Part shown: positions 19,832 through 28,051 of the stretch, in pieces
Numbering within the stretch: position 1 is the first letter of the stretch
Layout of the letters: each line of letters starts with the position of its first letter
Translations under genes and position numbers: made by a program
The notes under the pieces: model-generated
What the model saw: the letters and a program-made list of their open reading frames with translations, nothing else
Database searches by the model: none
What the model was told of the DNA's origin: nothing
DNA from: Synechococcus sp. CC9311
Lineage (GTDB): Bacteria; Cyanobacteriota; Cyanobacteriia; PCC-6307; Cyanobiaceae
Assembly (NCBI RefSeq): GCF_000014585.1
Contig: NC_008319.1
Span: forward strand, 1,550,001 to 1,614,000
DNA length: 64,000 nucleotides
Reading direction: 5' to 3'

Positions 19832-21469
19832 TCAGCTGCGCTTGAAGCTGCGGCCCATCCCTTGAGCAATGCCTCTACCCACCAGTCCAATCGCTCGACC
19901 AATCACTTGGGTTAGAACCACAGCCAGCAAATCACCCACTCTGCGGACGAGAAGTTGAACCTGAGGAGCCAGGGCATCCCGCGCTTCCAGCAGAAGAGCA
20001 ACCTGTTGTTGCCACCAGCCAAGACGACGCAACTCTTCGTCTCTGGGTTCCGTTAGCAGCAACGGTGCAATCGTTCCATTGTTGAGTTGATAGAGAAGCC
20101 GCTGGCTTTCGTAGAGGCGAATCGGACGTTGAATCCAGGTTTGCCAACGAGACTGGGTATTGAGTTGGTTGCGTAGACGTTCCAGCTCTCGGGTGGAGAT
20201 CAAGCGTTGCTCTAACAGATAGCGCCTTAACTCAGGCCAATCTCCGCAGACGCCAAGAAGCTCAGAGCCAATCAGTTCCGCTGTGCGCACCAACCAATTG
20301 CTCACCAACGTTTCAAGCTGCAGCAAGGCGCGGGGATCATCGGCAGGCAGTAGCTGTCCATCGACCAAAACAGGCTGGTCGTCCAGAAAAGGAGCCAGCA
20401 TCCGCTTCGGATTTGGTAATTCCTCATCGATGTCTTCGAGTTCGGTATTGAGAAGAAGGTGATCGGCGACACCGCTTAATTCCTCTCCCATCGGAAGGCG
20501 CACGTAATGACCCGCCATCGTGCACAAAGCCTGCTGACGCAATTCAGGTTGAAGAGCCTGCCAGTGCTCCGAAAGCGCCTGATCGGATCGCTTTTCGACG
20601 CAAGCCTGCTGATCGAGGCGCAACCTTTGCAGAACTGCATTGAGCTGTCCCAAAAGGGCAAGCAGGAGCTCGCGTCGTCGCTCAGGGTGAAGACCTTCAA
20701 TCGCCAGCATCTGACCGGTAGCGTTGCTGAGGCCTCCAGAGACCGCTGTTTCAAGGCGTTGATGAATGGCGTCCCATACCGCAGCACCATTTCTCTCCTT
20801 TAACTGAATCGAAGTTCCTGGAGGTTCACTGAAGGAAGACGATTGTTGGAGGGGAACAGAACCTTCAAGCCCCAATTGCAATGGACCCCAAAGCCAGAGC
20901 AACAGCTGACGGGCACTGCACAATTCACGACAGCGTCCCTCCAGCATGAATCGCAACATCGGATTCTCAGGTGGTGGGTTCAACATGACCTCGATCAAGC
21001 GAAGGTCATGATTAATTTGCTGAAGCCCAGTCATCAACAACCAAGCCCCAAGCCCTGGTGTCTGAAAAGGTTCAAACGGCTCAGACGAAGAGTGCGCCGT
21101 CAATTCGACCACCCTGCCCCCAGACAGCAGAGTTTCAATGCTCTGCTGCAATTGCGTGAGATCAGGGTCTTGAAGCAATCCCGCGCAGTTCAGGGAAAGA
21201 AGCTCAGTGGGGTCGCAAGGGAGGGTCGCGGGGAGCAACAACAACAGAGGAGCTGATCCCCAACGACTTTGAAGCTTTAAAACCTCGAGCTGAAGAAGTG
21301 CCGGAGATGCAACCGTTTCAATGGACCAGATCACAAGATCAGGTTGCCCATCCAGCTGATCTGTTGAAACAGAGACCTCTAGATCTTTGTTGCCAGCCAG
21401 CCCCGACAAAAGAGATTCAGCAAGCAGATTCCTTGCGATAAGCAAAATCTTGTTTGGAATCCCGTTCAC
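19832..21469 (-). CDS. DUF3685 / Ycf55-like protein with receiver-like N-terminus
   Basis: About 545 residues from a GTG at 21469, whose product begins with a strand-helix pair KILLIARNLLAESL like a response-regulator receiver. The receiver part has SLNCAGLLQDPDLTQL but not the full Asp/Lys phosphorylation set that I can verify. The remainder is helical and matches the DUF3685 family related to plastid Ycf55. The longest frame starts TTG 21 codons earlier without homology. Function unknown. Confidence 0.65.
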   Translation of the reverse strand: MNGIPNKILLIARNLLAESLLSGLAGNKDLEVSVSTDQLDGQPDLVIWSIETVASPALLQLEVLKLQSRWGSAPLLLLLPATLPCDPTELLSLNCAGLLQDPDLTQLQQSIETLLSGGRVVELTAHSSSEPFEPFQTPGLGAWLLMTGLQQINHDLRLIEVMLNPPPENPMLRFMLEGRCRELCSARQLLLWLWGPLQLGLEGSVPLQQSSSFSEPPGTSIQLKERNGAAVWDAIHQRLETAVSGGLSNATGQMLAIEGLHPERRRELLLALLGQLNAVLQRLRLDQQACVEKRSDQALSEHWQALQPELRQQALCTMAGHYVRLPMGEELSGVADHLLLNTELEDIDEELPNPKRMLAPFLDDQPVLVDGQLLPADDPRALLQLETLVSNWLVRTAELIGSELLGVCGDWPELRRYLLEQRLISTRELERLRNQLNTQSRWQTWIQRPIRLYESQRLLYQLNNGTIAPLLLTEPRDEELRRLGWWQQQVALLLEARDALAPQVQLLVRRVGDLLAVVLTQVIGRAIGLVGRGIAQGMGRSFKRS

Positions 21470-21538
21470 CGCTGTAATCCATCCCACGCGAATGATCGCA
21501 GGGAAATGGTGCAGGAGCAAATGCTCCAGCAAGAATGA

Positions 21539-22003
21539 TCAGCGGTCATCTAACTCTCTGGGACGTCCACTGAGTTGAAGGGTGTAGGTCTCAATTGTGT
21601 AACCAGTGCGCTCCTCGATTTCCCGCAGGAGTTCATCAGGCAGTTGAACATCGAGATCCTCAATTCGTCCACTCTCGAGGCAGGTGAGATGACTGTGAGG
21701 GTCACTTCGATAACCGTAAAGGCGACCACTCGCTCGATCCAAACATTCGATCACGCCAGCTCTCTGGAGAGCTTCGAGGTTTTGATACACCGATGTATGC
21801 CCAATTCGTCGACCTTGATCATTCAATTTTTCAAAAATATCCCTCGCGCTCAAGTGGCTGGCTTCAGTCCATAGCAGATCAAGAACCATCCGCCTCTGCT
21901 GACTGAGGCGCATTCCCAGCTTTCGGCACAACTCAAAAGTGGCTTGGAGTCCACTGGAAGCAGTGGACAATTCCGAACTTTGATTCCTGCTATCGACCGC
22001 CAC
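21539..22003 (-). CDS. Fur-family metal-responsive repressor
   Basis: 154 residues, GTG start. The winged helix includes LSQQRRMVLDLLW and HTSVYQNLEALQRAGVI. The C-terminal metal domain has DPHSHLTC, but the usual CxxC is CLES and no second CxxC is present, so the structural zinc site seems to be missing. That argues against a classic Zur and leaves Fur or PerR types open. It is divergent from nothing nearby; hisA ends 92 bases upstream of it on the same strand. Confidence 0.85.
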   Translation of the reverse strand: MAVDSRNQSSELSTASSGLQATFELCRKLGMRLSQQRRMVLDLLWTEASHLSARDIFEKLNDQGRRIGHTSVYQNLEALQRAGVIECLDRASGRLYGYRSDPHSHLTCLESGRIEDLDVQLPDELLREIEERTGYTIETYTLQLSGRPRELDDR

Positions 22004-22094
22004 TAATGCAAGTTTATTAACGGCATCTTAAAACCCTATTCAAGACTTCGTTGAACACGAGGAGTCTCCAGGGTTCCAATGAATTCAATTCGTA

Positions 22095-22865
22095 TCAAGC
22101 GATCGTGCGGCTCTGATCACTCAGAGGGTCTTGCAGACGGCCCTCCGCAATCGCCTGGATGGCTTCATGCAAGTCGACGCGACCGTCGTAGAGCGCTCGA
22201 CCCACGATGACTCCCTCCACACCCAACGGTTCCAGGGCTAGTAACGAAAGCAGATCTGCCATGCAACCCACGCCTCCAGAGGCGATGACGGGAACCTCAC
22301 TCGCTTGAGCCATGGCGCGCAATGCTTCCAGATTCGGACCAGCCAACGTGCCATCCGTTGCGATATCGGTGCTGATAATTGCTGCAATTCCCGCCTTACT
22401 CAAACGCTGAGCCAGAGCCGTGGCCTCCACCTCGCTCTCTTCGACCCAGCCACGCGTGGCGACGAACCCGTTGCGTGCATCAATGCCCACCACAATTTTG
22501 TGCGGGTGGCGGCTAGCAAGCTCCATCACCAACTCGGGGTTCTCAATCGCCACGGTGCCGAGAATGACCCGATCCAGTCCACAACTGAGCAGCTCTTCAG
22601 CCCTCTCCAACGACCGCACTCCGCCACCCAGTTGCACGGGAATCGATAACTCTTTGGCAATCAAGCGCACCGCTTGATCATTGATGGGCTGACCACTGCG
22701 CGCACCATCGAGATCCACCAGATGGAGGCGGGTTGCACCCTGTTTCACCCACTGTTGAGCCTGTGCGAGTGGATCGTCGCTAAAGCGCGTGACCTGGTCA
22801 TAGTCACCCTGGTGCAGACGAACACAGCTTCCCTGCAAGAGGTCAATGGCGGGGATGATCTCCAT
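22095..22865 (-). CDS. hisA: HisA, ProFAR isomerase
   Basis: A TIM-barrel isomerase of histidine synthesis. The catalytic Asp pair is visible in [11 protein letters not shown] at the N-terminus and in [15 protein letters not shown] mid-sequence. Phosphate loops are VQLGGGVRS and VIASGGVG. Length 256. Divergent from the epimerase gene at 22972. Confidence 0.96.
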   Translation of the reverse strand: MEIIPAIDLLQGSCVRLHQGDYDQVTRFSDDPLAQAQQWVKQGATRLHLVDLDGARSGQPINDQAVRLIAKELSIPVQLGGGVRSLERAEELLSCGLDRVILGTVAIENPELVMELASRHPHKIVVGIDARNGFVATRGWVEESEVEATALAQRLSKAGIAAIISTDIATDGTLAGPNLEALRAMAQASEVPVIASGGVGCMADLLSLLALEPLGVEGVIVGRALYDGRVDLHEAIQAIAEGRLQDPLSDQSRTIA

Positions 22866-22971
22866 GACGCCCGTGGCACGTTTCTCACTCCCATCCTGCA
22901 GGCCAGGGGGTCAAGCTTCATGCCTGCGGTTGAATGGGCGCGCTTCAATGGCTGGGTTGAGCGCCTTGCTG

Positions 22972-23895
22972 ATGAAGATTCTCGTAATGGGTGGCACCCG
23001 CTTTGTTGGGAAGCCATTGGTAGCAAGGCTTCAGGACCAGGGGCATGCACTCACCCTGTTCACACGAGGGCGCCTTCCTTCTCCCGAAGGAGTGGAGTCA
23101 GTCCAAGGAGATCGCAGCGTTGATGCCGATCTCGAACAACTCAAGGGACGCGGCTTTGAGGTGATCATCGACAGCTCGGGGCGCAGTTTGGACGACAGTC
23201 GTCGCGTCTTAGCGATGACAGGCGCCCCCACACATCGCTTTCTTTATGTGAGTTCCGCCGGGGTCTATGCCGCATCGACGCAATGGCCGTTGGATGAAAC
23301 AGCTGCGATCGATCCCGCCAGTCGACATTCCGGCAAGGCTGACACCGAACAATGGCTTCAAGAGCAGGGAATACCATTCACCAGCTTCCGTCCCACCTAC
23401 ATCGTGGGGCCTGGGAATTACAACCCAGTGGAGCGCTGGTTCTTTGACCGAATCGTGAATGATCGGCCGATTCCCCTTCCAGGATCAGGTGAAACCATCA
23501 CCCAGATCGGCCATGCAGAAGACCTTGCTGAGGCGATGGCTCGGTCACTTGAGGTGGATGCCGCTAGCAATCGGATTTACAACTGCAGCGCAAGCCGGGG
23601 CATCACCTTCCGCGGCTTGATCGAAGCGGCAGCCGTGGCCTGTGGCCGAGACCCCAAAAGCTTGGATTTACGACCATTTGACCCCAGTGGACTTGACCCC
23701 AAAGCGCGCAAGGCCTTCCCTCTAAGGCTGAGTCACTTTTTGACCGACATCACCAGGGTCAGGCGTGAACTGGCTTGGGAGCCGCGGTTTGATGCTTGTG
23801 CCTCGCTTGTTGACAGTTATCAACGGGAGTACAAAGACCTGCCCACGTCCAATCCCGACTTCAGCGCTGACCAGGCTTTGATCGGCAAGGCTTGA
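22972..23895 (+). CDS. CSP41-like NAD-dependent epimerase/dehydratase
   Basis: An atypical SDR protein of 307 residues. It starts MKILVMGGTRFVGKPL, whose GGTRFVG glycine motif is typical of the cyanobacterial/plastid CSP41 group. CSP41 proteins bind and cleave RNA stem-loops in plastids rather than epimerising sugars. The ATG at 22972 is favoured because 42 upstream codons overlap hisA without homology. Its end overlaps the convergent phosphatidyltransferase gene by 35 bases. Confidence 0.8.
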   Translation: MKILVMGGTRFVGKPLVARLQDQGHALTLFTRGRLPSPEGVESVQGDRSVDADLEQLKGRGFEVIIDSSGRSLDDSRRVLAMTGAPTHRFLYVSSAGVYAASTQWPLDETAAIDPASRHSGKADTEQWLQEQGIPFTSFRPTYIVGPGNYNPVERWFFDRIVNDRPIPLPGSGETITQIGHAEDLAEAMARSLEVDAASNRIYNCSASRGITFRGLIEAAAVACGRDPKSLDLRPFDPSGLDPKARKAFPLRLSHFLTDITRVRRELAWEPRFDACASLVDSYQREYKDLPTSNPDFSADQALIGKA

Positions 23896-24409
23896 GATAC
23901 CCCCAAGCTGACCACAAAGCCAAAAGCAACGAGGGCCAAAACAACCCCACACCAACCCCTTTCAAAGCCTGAACCAGTGCTGGATCTCCCCAGAGAGGAG
24001 GCCAAAGCATGAGGGCAAGGCTGAGGAATTGGAGGATTGTTTTGGCTTTACCTGCAGCGGATGCTGGCGCCCCATCACTGCTGTCACCACGCCAGCCAGA
24101 GATCAGCAATTCACGGGCCAGCAAAAGCCAAACAGCCCATACCGGAAGGATTCCGTCTGACGCCAACCAGACCAGAGGTGCGCTGATCAACAACTTGTCA
24201 GCGAGAGGGTCAAGCCGGGCACCCCAGGTACTGCCACCGTCGGCACGTCTCGCCAACCACCCATCCGCTGCATCGCTCCAGCCTCCAAGCAGCAATAACC
24301 ACCAGGCCAACGCGTCGTATTGCAACGCCAAAGCGAGAAGAAGCGGGAGTCCCATCAGGGCTCGAGCCAGGGTGAGTCGATCAGCCCAGAGGCGCCAGGG
24401 AGAGATCAA
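23861..24409 (-). CDS. pgsA: CDP-alcohol phosphatidyltransferase (PgsA-like)
   Basis: An integral membrane enzyme that most likely makes phosphatidylglycerophosphate from CDP-diacylglycerol and glycerol 3-phosphate. The family signature DxxDGxxARxxxxxxxxGxxxDxxxD is present in full around residues 45-72. About five membrane spans. Phosphatidylglycerol is essential for photosystems, and YqeG at 15378 could supply the following phosphatase step. The gene symbol rests on the family and not on proven substrate. Confidence 0.8.
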   Translation of the reverse strand: MISPWRLWADRLTLARALMGLPLLLALALQYDALAWWLLLLGGWSDAADGWLARRADGGSTWGARLDPLADKLLISAPLVWLASDGILPVWAVWLLLARELLISGWRGDSSDGAPASAAGKAKTILQFLSLALMLWPPLWGDPALVQALKGVGVGLFWPSLLLALWSAWGYLKPCRSKPGQR

Positions 24410-24440
24410 GGCTCAGAATGCATTGAGATGCGTGGATTCC

Positions 24441-24911
24441 ATGGTGCTTCAGCAGACTGTCAAAGAGGTGATGTCATCGCCCGTATTGACTGTGACACCA
24501 GAAACGGCATTAAAAGATGCCGTGAGTCTGCTGAGCGATCACCACATCAGTGGCCTGCCAGTGGTGGATAAGAGCGGACTTCTGATCGGTGAGCTGACGG
24601 AACAAGACCTCATGGTTCGCGAAAGCGGAGTGGATGCTGGCCCCTACGTGATGCTGTTGGACAGCGTGATTTATCTGAAGAACCCGCTCAACTGGGACAA
24701 ACAGGTGCATCAAGTGCTTGGCACCACTGTTGGCGATCTCATGGGACGTGACCTTCACAGCTGTTTAGAGAGTCTCCCTCTTCCCAAAGCCGCATCATTG
24801 CTGCATGAGCGCAGCACCCAGCGACTGATCGTGGTTGATGACGACAAACACCCCGTGGGTGTGTTGACACGGGGTGACATCGTCCGAGCCTTGGCCTCAG
24901 AGCAGCCTTAG
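24441..24911 (+). CDS. CBS-domain pair protein
   Basis: 156 residues forming two CBS repeats: VKEVMSSPVLTVTPETAL with LSDHHISGLPVVD, then VGDLMGRDLHSCLESLPL with RLIVVDDDKHPVGVLTRGDIV. Such stand-alone pairs bind adenine nucleotides and regulate partners. The ATG at 24441 begins just ahead of the first repeat; the frame extends 144 codons upstream over the antisense pgsA gene and that part is spurious. Confidence 0.85.
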   Translation: MVLQQTVKEVMSSPVLTVTPETALKDAVSLLSDHHISGLPVVDKSGLLIGELTEQDLMVRESGVDAGPYVMLLDSVIYLKNPLNWDKQVHQVLGTTVGDLMGRDLHSCLESLPLPKAASLLHERSTQRLIVVDDDKHPVGVLTRGDIVRALASEQP

Positions 24912-26092
24912 CGAGAAGCAAGTGGCGTGATTCGAATCGCCACTGGCTTGATGAAACGGAACTCCACTAGATCCCCGAGCACCAGCTCATCGAACACCGT
25001 TTCAGGCATTCGGTTGCTGACGTCGAGATTGTGAACCTTCCCGAATGGTCCGCGGAGACTCAAGGTGCGATCGGTCCGCGAAATCCTCACCACTTCGGCG
25101 CTGCCTGTAGCCATCGCCACGCGAGTGCCCTTCGGAACAGGACCAAAATCTCCTGCAATTTCAACATCCTGGCGCTCAAAACTGAGGGCTTTATTTGTGG
25201 CAGGGCGAAGGTCAACCACCAACCCATCCAGGATGTCCATCGCAATCTCTGTGCCTGGACTCAACTTCAAGCTGTTGAGATCCACGGCTGAAGTCACAAG
25301 AATGTTGTGGCCTTCTGGGCCTTCAATTTCCAGAACTTTCTGATCTGGAAGAAGGCGTGTCACGGTTGCGTGGAGATGGGTGATCTCAAACGACTCCAGA
25401 AGTTCCGCCTTCAGGGTGGTTCCAGACCGAAGCAGATTGGCCTTTAAGGGAGCCTTTAAGGCAGAAGGACGGCTTGCAGAGCTAGATAGCTTGCGAACAT
25501 CAACTGCGATGGGCTGCACCAACCGGAAATCAACGAACTCGCCAACTTTCAAATCCTCAAGAGGATCATTCTCTGGCGTCACTAAAACGTCGAGATTATT
25601 GATGCCCCCAAACGGACCCATCAGGCTCAGACTTCCATCCTGACGATCCAGCTTCACCACCCTTCCCGTTCCTGAGGCAAGAGCGACGCGCATTCCTTTC
25701 TTCAATCTCCCCATATCACCAGGAAGGATGATGTCTTCACGACTAAAGCTCAGATCTTGATCTTGGCTCGGCTCAAGGTCGATCAGCAATCCATCGAGAA
25801 CGGACAGGCTGACCTCATCTCCAGGTTGCAAGCCAAGGGGCGCTAGATCCAGGCCAACCGTATAAACCTCGGTGTGCCCCTCTGGATCAACAATTTCGAT
25901 CACTTTTTCTTTGGCCAGAGCTTCGCTAACAGTGCCTGTCAGCTCCGTCACTTCAAAACCAGCCAGTTGCTCGTCATTGAATCCAGCCAGAGCACGCTGG
26001 GGGCTGATCACAGCTGAAGCCAGCAAGGTGCAGATCAGCAGCACTCGGCCATGGAGTTGTTGACGGGTCTTCTGGCGCGATGTGCGGATCAT
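24908..26092 (-). CDS. Exported protein with internal tandem duplication
   Basis: 394 residues with a signal peptide (ending near ALAG, residue 37). Two halves of about 165 residues repeat. Unit one has DPEGHTEVY, DGLLIDLEP, GDMGRLKKGMRVALASG, MGPFGGINNLDV. Unit two has GPEGHNILV, DGLVVDLRP, GDFGPVPKGTRVAMATG, RGPFGKVHNLDV. Each looks beta-rich. No known domain is recognised. It probably resides in the periplasm, and its end overlaps the convergent CBS gene by four bases. Confidence 0.65.
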   Translation of the reverse strand: MIRTSRQKTRQQLHGRVLLICTLLASAVISPQRALAGFNDEQLAGFEVTELTGTVSEALAKEKVIEIVDPEGHTEVYTVGLDLAPLGLQPGDEVSLSVLDGLLIDLEPSQDQDLSFSREDIILPGDMGRLKKGMRVALASGTGRVVKLDRQDGSLSLMGPFGGINNLDVLVTPENDPLEDLKVGEFVDFRLVQPIAVDVRKLSSSASRPSALKAPLKANLLRSGTTLKAELLESFEITHLHATVTRLLPDQKVLEIEGPEGHNILVTSAVDLNSLKLSPGTEIAMDILDGLVVDLRPATNKALSFERQDVEIAGDFGPVPKGTRVAMATGSAEVVRISRTDRTLSLRGPFGKVHNLDVSNRMPETVFDELVLGDLVEFRFIKPVAIRITPLASR

Positions 26093-26170
26093 TGGTTGGT
26101 GATCAAACGTGCAGAGACGGTAGCTCCCTATTTTAATGAGTCAAAATACGCACAGTTTTGCTTGCGGCGC

Positions 26171-26644
26171 ATGTCAAATTCCTGGATACGCCGAGTGGCT
26201 GTTTGCATCGGTCTCGCGGTGGTTGCCTCAGCCACGCAGCTTCCAGCCCGCGCTGAGAAGACGATCGAAATCAGCTTGAAGGATCGCTATTTGAAGCTGC
26301 TGGATTCCGGGGTTGTTGTCGCTCGTTATCCCGTTGCCATAGGAGCTCCTGAATCACCAACGCCTGCAGGGAGCTACGAGATCACCCGTATGGAAGATGC
26401 GCCGGTGTATCACAAGAAAGGAAAGGTCATCGCGCCTGGCCCCAAGAATCCTGTTGGAGTGCGTTACATGGCCTACTTCCAGCTTGGTTCCGGTGAATAC
26501 GCCATCCACGGAACAGCCTGGCCCAACTGGGTCAATCTCAGAGCTGCTGTCAGTCTTGGCTGCATTCGCATGCTCAACAAAGACGTGATCAGCCTGTTCA
26601 ATCAAGTGGACGTCGGAACTCCCGTCGTTGTGACATCCAAATAA
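26171..26644 (+). CDS. L,D-transpeptidase, YkuD domain
   Basis: 157 residues with a signal peptide (residues 8-29, ending PARA). The YkuD domain has the canonical HGTAWPNW...SLGCIRM with His and catalytic Cys spaced about 18 apart. It should form 3-3 cross-links or attach proteins to peptidoglycan in the periplasm. The ATG at 26171 starts the signal peptide, whereas the longer frame overlaps the divergent gene. Confidence 0.9.
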   Translation: MSNSWIRRVAVCIGLAVVASATQLPARAEKTIEISLKDRYLKLLDSGVVVARYPVAIGAPESPTPAGSYEITRMEDAPVYHKKGKVIAPGPKNPVGVRYMAYFQLGSGEYAIHGTAWPNWVNLRAAVSLGCIRMLNKDVISLFNQVDVGTPVVVTSK

Positions 26645-26659
26645 CCCCACCATCAAGCC

Positions 26660-26938
26660 ATGCGTTTAAATCCCCTCCTGTTGGTTGCGATTTCAGCCTG
26701 CATCGCCGCCCCCGCTCAATCTCAAAGCTCATCCAGCCGAGAGATGCCAGAGCAACAATTTTTAGATCAAGTTGAAGCCCCTGGTCATGTTCTGATTTCA
26801 GCCCGTGGTGCTGAAGCTGTCAACGCTGAAGCCCGGCGCAAAGGACTCAAATTTCCGGCTGTGGGCTACTGGTCTCCCGACGATGTGTGTTTCAGCAATC
26901 CACCCAAGGGAGATTGCAACGGTTTGTTCAAACGATAA
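26660..26938 (+). CDS. Small exported hypothetical protein
   Basis: 92 residues with a signal peptide (cleavage near PAQS, residue 21). The mature part has two Cys (DVCFSNPP, GDCNGL), probably a disulfide. It lies 15 bases downstream of the L,D-transpeptidase on the same strand, so it is probably co-transcribed. No domain recognised. Confidence 0.6.
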   Translation: MRLNPLLLVAISACIAAPAQSQSSSSREMPEQQFLDQVEAPGHVLISARGAEAVNAEARRKGLKFPAVGYWSPDDVCFSNPPKGDCNGLFKR

Positions 26939-27239
26939 CGACGCATACGGCAACTGAGAACGCAGACAGCCAACGCAAATAACCAAAAACGTGACTTAAC
27001 TCTTGACCTAATGATCTCACCGAGGTCAGATCATTAGGTTCTAAAGCGACATGAACACTTTTCTTGGTTGAATTCAGCCGCATGAGAGCACGCTTCATCG
27101 CTGAAAATTGCTTTATTCTAATATTGAATAGAATTAAAACTTAGATTGACGCATTGCTAATGTGTTTGACAATCCCTTTGAAAGCATGAGTTGAATGGAA
27201 GCTGTTGAAGAAATGAAAAGCCATCAAGCTGAGGATGGC
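26939..27239. other. Non-coding stretch with a strong inverted repeat
   Basis: No convincing gene. At 27006-27039 ACCTAATGATCT and AGATCATTAGGT form a perfect 12-base-pair inverted repeat around a ten-base loop. No T-run follows, so a standard intrinsic terminator is not supported, although it could end transcription of the two genes upstream. Confidence 0.55.
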
Positions 27240-27240
27240 T
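27215..27240 (-). terminator. Hairpin at end of 39-codon gene
   Basis: On the minus strand AGCCATC and GATGGCT make a seven-base-pair stem with an eight-base loop, followed by TTTC and further T-rich sequence. It starts at the stop codon of the 27240-27359 reading frame. A weak intrinsic terminator. Confidence 0.45.
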
Positions 27241-27359
27241 CATGCAGCTTTTGCCTCTCCCTCTGACATGAATTCAAAAGATGCTTTCTTTGCTAGCTCT
27301 CTGAACTTTATTCCTTTTGCCATCAGAACAACAGTTGGCCTTTGAGATGTCGTGGCCAT
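27240..27359 (-). CDS. Candidate 39-residue protein
   Basis: ATG to TGA, 39 residues, basic and helical in the second half (MAKGIKFRELAKKAS, then FEFMSEGEAKAA). It has no membrane segment. Evidence is indirect: reasonable codon use, a terminator-like hairpin exactly at the stop, and a palindrome 43 bases upstream of the start. An internal Met13 could give a 27-residue form. No family recognised. Confidence 0.4.
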   Translation of the reverse strand: MATTSQRPTVVLMAKGIKFRELAKKASFEFMSEGEAKAA

Positions 27360-27401
27360 TGTTTCTGGGTTGTGCCTGATTGGCGTGACAATGGGACCAG
27401 C

Positions 27402-27419
27402 ATCCCCCAAATGGGGGAT
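27402..27419. promoter_or_regulatory. Perfect palindrome between divergent small genes
   Basis: ATCCCCC-AAAT-GGGGGAT, seven-base arms. It lies between the minus-strand 39-codon frame and the plus-strand 47-codon frame, where an operator for both would be expected. Neither strand has a T-run directly after it. Confidence 0.4.
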
Positions 27420-27504
27420 TTAAACAACAAAGAAATCAGCGAAACTTAAAGCATCAGGATTCTTCCTCTCCTTCTGATAATCGCTAACACCTTGAATTTA
27501 ATTC

Positions 27505-27648
27505 AATGAAAGCTACGCAAAGAGCCGCTGCTTCTCGACTATTAGCAGATGTGGAGCAAGACCCTGAACTACATCAAAAAGCGGGAACCTACGGCAACTT
27601 GTATCAGGACTTCTACAAACATTCAACTCAGAAGGATGCCAATGATTG
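27505..27648 (+). CDS. Candidate 47-residue protein upstream of a coupled gene
   Basis: ATG to TGA, 47 residues: a basic helix-forming start (MKATQRAAASRLLADVEQD) followed by ELHQKAGTYGNLYQDFY. The first part recalls the helical start of Nif11-type leader peptides, but it is far too short and I do not claim membership. Its stop overlaps the ATG of the next gene by seven bases, a strong sign that it is translated. Confidence 0.55.
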
Positions 27649-27932
27649 AATCAGTAACCATAGACGAGTTACGTCAGGCCGTGATCAACGATTACGCTCA
27701 ACAATGTGCCGCTGATGGCGGGACACAAGCTAACGGGATCCCATTAGAAAGTTATAAAGCTCTTGTAGCAATAATGACGTGGAATCAGCTGATTAGTGAG
27801 ACAAGTGTTATTAAAAATGCTCCTGGCTTCGCACTAAGCGATTACGTTGAACATTGGTTAAGAGCTACGTTAATTTCAGAGTTGACATACGACATAAATG
27901 CAGACGGAAGCACTACCTTGTCTATCGAATAA
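27642..27932 (+). CDS. Hypothetical 96-residue protein coupled to 27505-27648
   Basis: Starts at the ATG at 27642 with AGAAGG seven bases upstream; the frame stays open to 27549 but that region is occupied by the 47-codon gene. The product is acidic, soluble and predicted helical (ESVTIDELRQAVINDYAQQC, DYVEHWLRATLISEL) with a beta-like end. No domain recognised. Confidence 0.55.
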   Translation: MIESVTIDELRQAVINDYAQQCAADGGTQANGIPLESYKALVAIMTWNQLISETSVIKNAPGFALSDYVEHWLRATLISELTYDINADGSTTLSIE

Positions 27933-28051
27933 CCAAGAGAATAAGTTATACAAGACACGGCCGGATCAATACATCAGAAGCATTTGCTAGTGGTACATAG
28001 ACATGGTTGGATACATAAAAGTGTCTCAACTAAAGTGCCTTCAGATAACGA

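Noticed and set aside
24009-24440. N-terminal extension of the CBS protein
   Set aside because: These 144 codons are antisense to pgsA and carry no homology.
27505-27648. Peptide precursor of the Nif11/lanthipeptide type
   Set aside because: Too short, no Gly-Gly cleavage site and no modifying enzyme or transporter nearby.
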